25,814 nt of DNA from Oppiella nova (lineage: Eukaryota > Arthropoda > Arachnida > Sarcoptiformes > Oppiidae), in NCBI GenBank assembly GCA_905397405.1, contig CAJPVJ010000418.1, forward strand, positions 1 through 25,814, in the 5' to 3' direction. The notes under the pieces are model-generated. The model had not been told where the DNA came from. It saw only the letters and a program-made list of their open reading frames with translations, and searched no databases. Position 1 is the first letter of the stretch. Each line of letters begins with the position of its first letter. Made by a program: the position numbers and the translations under genes. Of the stretch, positions 11,452 to 22,500 are shown piece by piece.

Positions 11452-12060
11452 TAGTTTATATTATGAATTATTTTCTCAATATAATCTTAATGAAACGTTC
11501 ACTAATAGGATTTCAATTACTATTTAAGACATACTAGTATATGAAGTAACTTTATTTAAGATATAAGTACACTGTACTTAGTACAGGGACAAGTATCAAG
11601 TATTATGCACTGTACTTTGTTATTAAATTAATAATCTCATATTTGTTAATGTTTTTGAACAATTTCTTTGTAATACAGATAATTATAATTTATTTGAAAA
11701 ACATTATCAAAACAATTAAATCTTAGATTCTATACATAATCCTTTTGAACCATTATAGCCTATAATTTATAGGGATTATATTAATTTCTAATTAATTTTA
11801 GAAAACAATAGAAAAGTTATTCAATCAATTTATACCAGGTATCAAATTATATAAATATTTTACTCATTCTTTTTAGACTAGATTTTTGGGCTCTTTTCAA
11901 TGCACTTTACAGATTTGTTCTGGATTTCAAAAGTTATAACACATACCCTGATCATTTTGTGACTTTCAATATAAAACTTGAATTACAGTTCATGTCAAAC
12001 GCATGTTTAAAAGAAATAATCCAATTGTTTTCTAATTAACTAGAAATCTATACTACAATT
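11452..12060. other. Spacer between the divergent SGNH genes
   Basis: AT-rich, no ORF worth calling. It holds both 5' flanks of the head-to-head SGNH pair. A dyad-rich patch lies at about 11567-11590 (AGTACACTGTACTTAGTACA). Confidence 0.5.
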
Positions 12061-12150
12061 ATGCTGTCATTAATAGTTGTATCGGTTTTAGTATTGGGAA
12101 TATCGGCCCAAAAGCATCCCTGGGATTCACAACCAGGAAATGAGGGTTGG

Positions 12151-12279
12151 CAATTTTCTGTGCTCCGAAACCAATTGGTTTGAGAAGTCGTATTCTGGCT
12201 GCTGGTCTAACACAAACAGCCGCTAAGTTAGTGAGTCCCGACCTCACCGTTACCTTTCCGACAAACACGGTTTATGATA
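12151..12279 (+). other. Second plain (non-reversed) complement block, about 127-129 nt
   Basis: The base-by-base complement, read in the same direction, encodes the missing SGNH segment including GDSITQGW. The last 56 bases (12224-12279), complemented, equal 12352-12407 exactly. The right edge at 12279/12280 is exact. The left edge is 12151-12153: the W codon before it (12148-12150) is normal, and starting at 12151 gives W-V as in the paralog. Confidence 0.93.
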
Positions 12280-12478
12280 ACCCCTCGACACGCTTTCAAT
12301 GACGGCATCGGTGGTGATCGGACTCAACACGTGATCTACAGAATTCAAAAAATTCAATCACTCAGGGCTGGAGTGGCAATGGAAAGGCTGTTTGTGCCAA
12401 ATACTATACCCCTCGACACGCTTTCAATGACGGCATCGGTGGTGATCGGACTCAACACGTGATCTACAGAATTCAAAA
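12224..12478. repeat. 127-bp direct repeat, offset 128
   Basis: Bases 12280-12350 equal 12408-12478 exactly, and 12352-12407 equals the complement of 12224-12279. So, with the complement undone, 127 bases are repeated with a single extra base (12351) between. The second copy shifts the reading frame of the SGNH paralog. Confidence 0.92.
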
Positions 12479-12560
12479 CAATGAGTTTGATGGACTCGAC
12501 TCCAAAGCAACAATGCACGTTGCAATGATACCTGGGCTGTCCTATCGTATTATACTGTAG

Positions 12561-13500
12561 TTTGTGTTATATTCTGAGACAACTGTCCTCTAATTGGTGT
12601 TCAATTCAATGTAGACTTTTAATGACCAGTTAATGAGTGGAAAAATTATTGAATTTTATGGTATTCAGTCCTGGATCAAACTACCTAGTTATTGATAAGT
12701 GGAAATCAGTTTTGATCTGGTATTATGTTATTAAAATAGACTTAATAATATTGTATTCATAAATGTCAATTCGGAAAATATCGTATATGAAACATAAATT
12801 TAACTTGATCATATAGTAAATTTGAACCGAAAATTAGTTCAAATTGCTCCAGGCTAATCGCTATTAATATGTTTATGTTCTTACTATATTCATAGTGCAT
12901 TCACTTGAAAATAATACAGAAATATGATATCATGAATATTGATTCATTTTTAATTATTACATTCAAAATATGAAATAATTATTTATCAGTATTAATGAGT
13001 AATTATTTATTAATAAGTTGTTTATAATAATAAGAAATCTATTTAATACTATTGTATTAGATTTAGACCTTAGATGGATATTGGAGTTAAGATAACACAC
13101 ATTGTAATACATTGTTTCAAGTTATTAGTTATGTTCAAATGTCAAGGTAAATACGAAAAACAAAACCGTATTAAATGTATTGTTTTTAGTCAAATAAAGT
13201 TTTGTATGTTATAAATATATTGTACTGTACTTAATGTGCTACAGGTGTGCTTAACACATAGGCGCGCTATGTTTACATGCACTTGATGATTAGATTGGTA
13301 AGTTATGACAAAACATTGAGTATTATGAGTATAAATACTGACTTATATTAAATGTACAGTTTCGTAACTAATGTTGCTCGGACTTGCACTTTGAGAATCA
13401 TAGTCCTATACGCTTAATGCACGTAGTAATACTTGTAACATTACTAATTTTACTAGATCTAATTTTTAAGTGTATAATATATTGACAATTCATTTCAATA
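12561..13500. other. 5' flank of receptor copy B
   Basis: AT-rich with no gene seen up to about 13304. From 13305 it aligns with the copy A upstream region (GACAAAACATTGAGTAT), marking the left edge of the duplicated unit. A TATAAAT at 13330-13336 is conserved with copy A at 368-374 and lies about 170 bp before the ATG; it is the best core-promoter candidate for copy B. Confidence 0.55.
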
Positions 13501-16500
13501 ATGAATAATGTGCTTTGGATTCATTTAATAATATTAACATATATAATGTGCAATATACATTCTCCGATAGCAATCTTATCAACGAATAACTCAACTACAA
13601 AATACAATAAAATAGAGAAATACTTCACCGAGGGCGATTTATATAGTATTGACATTAACTATTCCAATGAAGAGTTAATTGTGGGTGGTACAAATCGCAT
13701 ATACCGTATCAATGCACAAGATTTAAGTGTTTTGAAATCATTTACTACTGGACCGGATCCGACCGTTAATGCAACATGCCTTGGGGACAGTTGGTGTCTA
13801 AATGATTATCATAACACAATTCTGACATTAAATTACGATGACCCTGATAAGCCAGGATTATTGGCATGCGGTGTTACAAATCGCTACATATGTTATTACT
13901 TTAACAATGCGTCGGATTTGACAAATACATTCGTTCTCTACGACCATTTAAATGAGGATTTAGAATTATTTCGTAGAAATAATAGTTTTTTTTAATAATA
14001 GAAATAATATAGCTTTCTTTTCGTCGTCCGCTAATATGAAAAAGCACCTTTTCGTGGCAAATTCAGCAAATGTCCGGTCCAATCTCAATAGTGCGCTTAT
14101 ATCGAGAAAATTATTAATCGATAACAAGGTTAAGTTTAAAATAACAAAACTAACAAATATTTTGCAACAAAACACGTCGTCTAAAATCGGGAAATGTAAA
14201 TTAATATTACTTAAATGCTAAATCAATAAGGGGATGCATATGAAAATTCCTTATTTGGTAGTGTAACTTATTAAAATTGTGAAATTAATTTTTTTAAATG
14301 TATACCAAATATATGTGACAAGCGCTTGGACACATTCAGTTATGTAAACTTTAACAGGGAATAATTTTATAAACAAGATCGTTTGACTTTAGAATCTAAG
14401 TCGCTACAATAAAGACGAATTTTATAAATAATGGAGCGATGAAAAAAGTACTCGCGTCGACCTTTATTTAAAAACTGTGCTAGTTAAAACAGAACAAAAA
14501 GTATAATTGTTTACAATTTTTATAGTCTACAAGGCGCAGAAGTTATAACTTTGTATCAGCACCTGTATGTTACTAGCACTGGTATAAGCTGTAGAGCAAA
14601 ACTATAAGAGATACAGAGTTGATCAGGGTACCATTAAAAAATATCAAAATTAAAGGGTACATACCCTTGATAGATTTTATCTAAAAAGCGTTTAAGTTCA
14701 TCACTGGGAGACCGGATATCTCATTGAACCCTAATTTCCATTAATTTTTAAAATAAACCAAATGAGCTAGAACAAAGTTATGATATGCAAAATGTAGATA
14801 ATTCAATTCTCTATCGATTCAGAATTTTTCAGATTTTTGTTAACATGGAGCATAGGGAGGAAATGGCGATTTTATTGTACAATTATTGCAAGTCTCAGGG
14901 TAAATGTAACTAGCACATTGGATAGATGTTGAAGAATAAACAAGGTCTGCTTTTTAATTTTTCAAATATCTCGTCATATAACTGTTCTGAAGCATCTCAA
15001 ACATTATATTTTACCATTGATTTAGACAATTATTACATCTATGATAAACCCGTAAAATTGGACTAATAACTGTTGATAATATAATGTCCGACGAGGTATT
15101 GGGTGTAGTTTTGTCGGCGGTTACGGATTTACTGTTCAAAAGTTACTGCTATTCGAAGGCTTTACACGATAGCCTAACTTATGGTATCAATTGTTTAGCA
15201 CTTCTGGTTGTGAACAAGTGCTGCCTTCTGGTGACAGACTATATAAGACTATCACTATCTGACCCGACTCTTATCGTTGATTTCGATCGATAGCGATCAG
15301 AATCAAGATCTCCCGATCAGTCCCACCCGTCCAGAGGACTGGCAAGGCTTAGGCCCGTTCGAGGAAACCACTCCTCGGGCTGTCAGAATAATCTGTCGGC
15401 CGAGGCATGGCTTAAGTGAAACACGAGGTAATCAAATAAACTGTTTATTTTGAGGGTAAGAGTAAGAATGAATAGAAAAGGCTTTCCAGAGGAAAAGAAA
15501 ACTATTTCTAATACAAACATTAATAGTTTAAACTTTAAGCCTATTAGTTGTGATTCACATTTAAATTTATAATTAATAATAATTAAGTTGATAAGTAATG
15601 AAATATGGAAAACTTTAGAAATGATACTAATAATTATAATTTGACTAATAATCGAAATTTGACAAAAAGTGGATTTACGATACATAAAATAATAAATAAA
15701 TAAAAAACTTTTTTCTAAGTTAGCAAAAACCTGAAAAATTATATTTTTTGTTGTTTTAACTCGCAGTTTTTAAATAAATGTCGACGCGAGTATTTTTGCA
15801 TCAATGTTATATATATGAAATAATTTTAACGGAATTGCTTTTAAAATTGAAAAAATATTAATTTTTGATATTTTTGAAAACTGTAAATTAAGGTTTTCTT
15901 TTGGTGAACAATAATTCATACCACCGTGTTACTCCTATTGACGACAAAGGCATTACATATATTTACGGTTTTAATACTACAGACTATGTATATTTCTTAT
16001 CGAAAGAAATAATGGAATATAATGGAATAAAATACCCAACATACAAATATACAACAAAAATCACCAGGCTCTGTAGAGAAGATCAACAAATAAATTCTTA
16101 CGTGGAAATGCCTTTACAATGTAATTGGTCAAGTTACGTGGTCTACAATTGGGCCACCGCAGGGCACTTGAGCAAAATTGGCCAAGCTAACTACGGAAAG
16201 TTAGGAATAGATAATGAATCGAATGCTGAGACCTTATTTTTAGCGATGATTGCACCTAGTGAACCTTATGCCAATGAGCATCCAAAGTCATTGATTTGTG
16301 CATTCAGTTTACGAGAAATTAACCGCGCGATGGATAATGCCATTAAAAAATGTCATGGTGGCGCCGATAGTAGTACCGGGGTCCATCTGATGAATTCAAA
16401 TGGTGGCAACATTGCCAATCAGTATTGTGGTTCAAGTATCAACCCTTATATTGAAATCAATAATCCGCTCAATGGACTATATCTTAAAAAGGGGCCTGGT

Positions 16501-19500
16501 AAGAAAGGAATCAATTCAAATTAGACCTTATTTTGTTAATTATAATTGTATTTTAGACAATAAATCTATTAGATTCCTTGCGGTCGACATTCAAAATAAT
16601 CTTACTGTAGCTGCTTTGGGCACCCTTTATAATGTTTATAAATTATTTCTCGATAAGCCTGCTCCATTGAACAACAATGACAAATCAATTTTCGAAATTA
16701 ATCTACGTGACAATGACCCACGTTTGAAAACGGTTGGCAAAGATTGGGTATTTGATTTAAAACATGAGCGCTTATTCGTATTGGTTGGACATTGGTTAGT
16801 TAGTATACCTTTTAGGTCATGTCATGATTACACTACATGTCGGAGTTGCACGACATTCAGTGATCAATTGGATTGCAAATGGTACCCTGAGCACAATTAT
16901 TGTGCTGATAGAGATGAGTACCGCACAGGTACTCGAATCGCTAACATTTCTAATTGCCCCCAGTTATATATGATTACGAAGAAAAGTATGATTTCTTTAC
17001 TGTATCAACAATTATCACCATAAAAGGCGATCATTTAGTTAAATGTGGAAAATATAACAGACTAATTCAATTTGGTCATATAATATGTGAGTTAATTTCG
17101 TGGAAAGTAGACGAGGTTATATGTCTTTTTACTAAGCAACACGAAGGTAATTACATTTTTAGTTATACTATTTCTTAAAATTTAAAATGCAGTTTTAGTT
17201 TATATAATCAAATTTCACATTTGATATACGATTGTCCGTATTAAATAAATTATATTTCATCATTGTATAACTGTATAAGTTTATATTTTAATTAGACAAA
17301 ACTTATAAAATTTATATAACCCTTCAGATAGGATTATGTACCTAGAACGAAACGGTGGGACGGAATCAAATGTGAAATACCGGTGCATCGAGCCCATGGT
17401 GCATGGCATAACACCCGGTTTTGGTCCAATTGCTGGTGGTACTATTGTCACCATTCATGGCAATCATCTGGACCTCGGTTTTAAACGAACGGTGCTATTA
17501 TCAGGCATCGAATGCAATGAAGTAATATCCTATTGTTTAATTTAACCTGTTAACAATGATTTATATTAATAGTTAGAATTTAACAAATCAACGATAAAAT
17601 GCAATTCGGGGTCAAGTGAATCCACTTTTGATACTCTGGACGGCACTGTCAACATATTAATTAATTATAACGAGACTTTTACGTTTAATTTGACATCAAA
17701 TGTCAATACACTTGACAATGATAAAATTATTTTGTTAAATCATTTGAGCGATACATTTGAATACAGGGAAAATCCAGAGATCACATCATTTGCCACACAA
17801 TCAACTATTTTAAGTGGTTATACAAACATAACAGTGTACGGGGTCTGTTTAAATTCTGTTGCAAAACCACGAGTTAGTGTTACTGGGTTCCCTATAGTGG
17901 GTAATAAATCTGATATCAAAATCTATGGCCAGTGTTGGCCGGACGGATCGGGTGGTCGTATGGATTGTCAGACGCCAAACATAACTGAAATCATAAAAGA
18001 GACAAAAATAAGATCATTTACCACTGAATTGGAGTTTATTATGGACGGTGTTGTCAGTAACGGAACCNTAGTACCGGGGTATATCTGATGAAACGTGGCA
18101 AAATTGCTAATTGCAATAGCATAAAGTCAGATACACTTGCCAATCAGTATTGTGGTTCAAGTATTAAACCTTATATTGGAATCAATAATCCTCTCAATGG
18201 ACTATATCTTGAAAAGTGGGTTGGTAAGAAATGAACTAAGTCAAATTAGACCTTATTTTGTTAATTATAATTGTATTTTAGGCATTGAGTCTATTAGATT
18301 CCTTGCGGTCGACGTTCAAAATAATCTTACTGTTGCTGCTTTTGGCATCGGTGATCGTGTTTATAAATTATTTCTAGATAAGCCTCCTCCATTGAACAAC
18401 TATCACAAATTAATTTTCAATATTACTCTACATGAGAAGAATGGCCCAAGTTGGAAATGGGTTGGGAAAGATTGGGTATTTGATTTAAAACATGAGCGCT
18501 TATTCGTATTGGTTGGACATTGGTTAGTGAGCGTACCCTTTAAGTCATGTCGTGATTACACTACATGTCGGAGTTGCACAACATTAAGTGATCAATTGGA
18601 TTGCAAATGGTGCCCTGAGCAAAATTATTGTGCTGCAAGAGATGAGTGCCATACAAGTACTCGGATCGCTAAGATTTCTGATTGCCCCCCGGTTATATAT
18701 GATTACGAACCAAAGTCTGGTCTCTATGGTAGAGGATCAACAATGATTACCATAAAAGGCGATCATTTAGATAAATGCAGATTAATTCAATTTGCTGATA
18801 TAATATGTTATTTAGTTTCGTGGAAAGTAGACAAGGTTAGATGTATTTTTACTGAGCAACACGGAGGTAATTACATTTTTAATTATACTATTTCTTAAAA
18901 TTTAAAATGCAGTTTAAGTTTATATAATCAAATTTCACATTTGATATATGATTGACCATATTAAATAAATTATAATTCATCACTGTATAACTGCATAAGT
19001 TTATATTTTAACTAGACAAAAACTTACTAGATTTAAATAACCTTGCAGATAGATTATGGACGGAATCAAATTTGAAATATCTTTGCATTGAGCCCAAAGT
19101 GTATGGCATAACACCCGGTTTTGGTCCAATTGCTGGTGGTACTAATGTCACTATTTATGGTAATCATCTTGATCAAGGCATCGAACGAACGGTGCTATTA
19201 TCGGGCATCGAATGCACTGAAGTAATATCTTACTGTTTAATTTAACCTTTTGACAATTATTTTATATTAATAGTTAGAATTTAACAAATTAACGATAAAA
19301 TGCAGTTCGGGATCAACTAATTCCACTCTTGACACTCTTGACGGCACTGTCAACGTACTAATTCCTATCTATAGTAATAGCGGGCGGGATACGTTTAATT
19401 TGACATCAAATGTCAATACACTTGACAATGATAAAATTATTTTGTTAAATCATTTGAGCGATACATTTGAATACAGGGAAAATCCAGAGATCACATCATT

Positions 19501-22500
19501 TGCCACACAATCAACTATTTTAAGTGGTTATACAAACATAACAGTGTACGGGGTCTGTTTAAATTCTGTTGCAAAACCACGAGTTAGTGTTACTGGGTTC
19601 CCTATAGTGGGTAATAAATCTGATATCAAAATCTATGGCCAGTGTTGGCCGGACGGATCGGGTGGTCGTATGGATTGTCAGACGCCAAACATAACTGAAA
19701 TCATAAAAGAGACAAAAATAAGATCATTTACCACTGAATTGGAGTTTATTATGGACGGTGTTGTCAGTAACGGAACCACAGACCAACCTTATCAACTCAT
19801 TTACTACCCTGATCCTACATTTAAAATATTCAATGAAAACCCTAGAAGTGTTGATATAAAAGAACCTATTTTAAAAATCGATGGTCACAATATAAGAGAC
19901 AATTATACGATTGATATCCGAATTGGTGAAAATGAAACACCATGCAATGTAACCAAGATTATTCAGATGTCAACAATGTATTGTCGAATTCAGAAAAGTA
20001 ACTCATTGTTTGAAAATATTGGCAAATTATTTATACATAGTCATTATAAATGTGGGTGCAATTATATTTAAGTTTGTACAATTTTAATGAATGTATTTTG
20101 TGTTCATAACAATTTTTGACTAATTTCTAGTCCGGGATTCATCTTATTTCAAAATTCATCAAATGAAAATGAGAAAGTATATCCATCAATTGAGCCAGTC
20201 AATTCATTTTTTGTAGCTTTAATTGTGATTATTACTATAACATTAATAATATTGACTGGTCTATCCATATTAATATATATACGTAAAAGGAACGTCCACA
20301 ATGGTAACAACGGTAAATTTAAATTATAAAATTAATCATATTTAAACATAAATTATTCGCTTAATTTTAGATCATGTTATTACTAAATTTAAAATTAGGT
20401 ACAAGTGATTATCACAAAATTATAATTATATTGATAATCAATCACTCATCATCATTATAAAGATATTGACTGATAAAAATTGTAAAATATCCCAGTTTAT
20501 TATGATTATAATTAAAATGTTATTATTAATAGATGACGAAAACATTGAAATGGTACCTGCTGACAAAACCCAAGTGTCTAACGAAAACATGGCTTTATTG
20601 CGATCCCGTAATAAACTTGTGGATATAGAAAATATAGAATTTGGTGATGAAATTGGCCATGGTCAATTTGGACAAGTATTCAAATCAATACTGTATATGT
20701 CGGATATGGATACCGGGACCGAAGTTGCTGTTAAAAGTAATTATTGTTTTCATTTCTACCGTATTTCCGCATAAATAACGGAATGCCGATAAAATGTGGG
20801 ATTAATGAGACTATTGGTATACTCCGCGGTTTAATATTGTGAAATTAGTGGTAAAATTGACTTAATTCTACCAAATATAACACAATAATAACAATGTAAA
20901 TTATATTATGACATTTGTTAATATAAATCCTAAGTTTAAATAATTATTTACATATATAATTCATATTGTACTGTTTCTAGACTGTTTAAAACATCTAATA
21001 TTGGATTATACATTTAAAATCAGAATTTAGGTTATATATGAATTTATATAATATTATATAATATTATATCGTGTCTCCCAGTGTATTAGAACTATTTTAT
21101 ATTAAAATTAAAAATATTTACAGAAACTACATTAAAATGTAGGAAATTTATTAATATTTAATGTACGATTCATAAAATGTTTATAAATTGTCTACCCTGG
21201 TCATAATTATAGTATGACTGCATGGATATTTGATTTTAATTTATATAAAATTGCAAAATCCTTGCAGCATAAGCATTGATTCAATTGATGAAAGCATTCA
21301 GTGGCAGCTGTATTCCTATTGTATTTCACAAAATAGACATTAATGCAGTAATACTAAAATTATGACTATGGTAGGTAATTAATTAATATTTTATGTACAT
21401 AAAATATTATTAAATTTTCAACGTTTTGGTGTAGTTTTTGTTAGAATTATATAGCTTTAAATATTTTTAATTTAAATTTAAAATAGTGCTAATACGCTGG
21501 GACAGACTTTATTTTTTGAGAATAATCGATATTTCATAATTATTAGCATGCTAGTGAGAAAATAATAAAGTATTTAACTTTAAACCACCAAATTTTGTGA
21601 TAATCGACAGAAATTATAAGAAATTTTTACATCACATGCGGTTCTAGCCCAAAAGGCCTAAAACCGAAAAGGCCTAAACTCAAATCACTAACTGACCAGT
21701 TGATATATTTTTAATTTGATTAGTGGAATAGACGTGTCTTGACCCAACCTAACCTACCCTAACCTAAATTAAGCCAAATGACCATTGGTCAGTTAGTTAT
21801 TAAAGTTTAGGCTTTTTGGGTGAGTCCCCATTATGCCGGTAGGGAGTCATTAAGTCATCGTTGTGAAAGTGATGAAACTCGGTTATAGCGGCATGCCGCT
21901 ATTTGCGCGGGAATACGGTTATATTTTTGAATAATACTGTCCTTAATTATAGCTCTAAGGCAAGGGTCACCAACTGATACGGAATCAATCAATCGTTTCG
22001 TTTCTGAGGGACTTTTGATGATAGACTATCGACATAAGCACGTGTTGTCACTGATTGGTTTCTCTATAGACAGTATGGGAATGCCATGTATTATCATCCC
22101 GTATATGGAGAACGGAGATGTATTGGCGTACATCCGAAATGATCAAAACAAACCCACGGTTAGGAAATTAATGCTATTTGCAATCGATATAGCTATGGGT
22201 GAGTATAAATTATTTGTAGTTATTATGACAAACCATATTATTTATGGGTTCGGGTCTATTATCGTAACGATTAATTGACTTCAAATCTTTTGAAATCAAC
22301 TATTTTTATTAAAAATTAGGATGTTAAATATATATGTCTATATCAACACATTTGCATAACATTTGTACCTAGGTTATAGTTATGATTTTGTAAAAGTCTT
22401 TTGAAATAGTGTTTAAATAGATTTGTTATAAAATATAATTTAGGAGCAAAGCCTTAATATTATTTTTGTCGTAAAAATTAAAAATTAATTTATATGAAAA

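Larger units (their letters stand above)
12061..12560 (+). pseudogene. Truncated SGNH hydrolase paralog, scrambled by two sequence artefacts
   Basis: It starts with a signal peptide (MLSLIVVSVLVLGISAQ) and then HPWDSQPGNEGW, aligning with the start of the 10630-11383 gene. As written the frame soon hits TGA at 12181. However, 12151/12153-12279 is a plain complement block: complementing it gives, in frame, HEALVNQT, HKTDDQIVFVGDSITQGW and AVCAKYY, matching the paralog. The frame continues with TPRHAFNDGIGGDRTQHV. A 127-bp exact repeat (12224-12350 versus 12352-12478) then interrupts; skipping it restores NNEFDGLDS and ends at TAG 12558-12560, about 123 residues. Even so repaired, the second exon (block III Asn, block V Asp/His) is absent and the conserved donor is lost, so it would lack most of the active site. 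Nothing matching exon 2 was seen before 13300. Confidence 0.75.
14129..15894 (+). other. Intron 1 of receptor copy B
   Basis: The donor at the copy A position is destroyed (G to T), but GTTAAG one base earlier can serve. The acceptor side has two bases fewer than in A, so the frame is kept in phase 0 (K then VFLVNNN). The intron is filled mainly by the inverted-repeat element and its inner insertion. No gene is seen. Confidence 0.6.

Noticed and set aside
12059-12462. Small ORFs on both strands over the SGNH paralog
   Set aside because: Products of the complement block and the 127-bp repeat; the real frame starts at 12061 on the + strand.
15084-15685. Small ORFs on both strands in copy B intron 1
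   Set aside because: They lie in an insertion absent from copy A and resemble no family I know; low-complexity hydrophobic frame on the minus strand.
18069-19777. A real internal duplication of PSI-IPT exons in receptor B
   Set aside because: It begins in the middle of exon 2 beside an N, is colinear with receptor A without seen mismatch, and removing it restores a normal exon 5.
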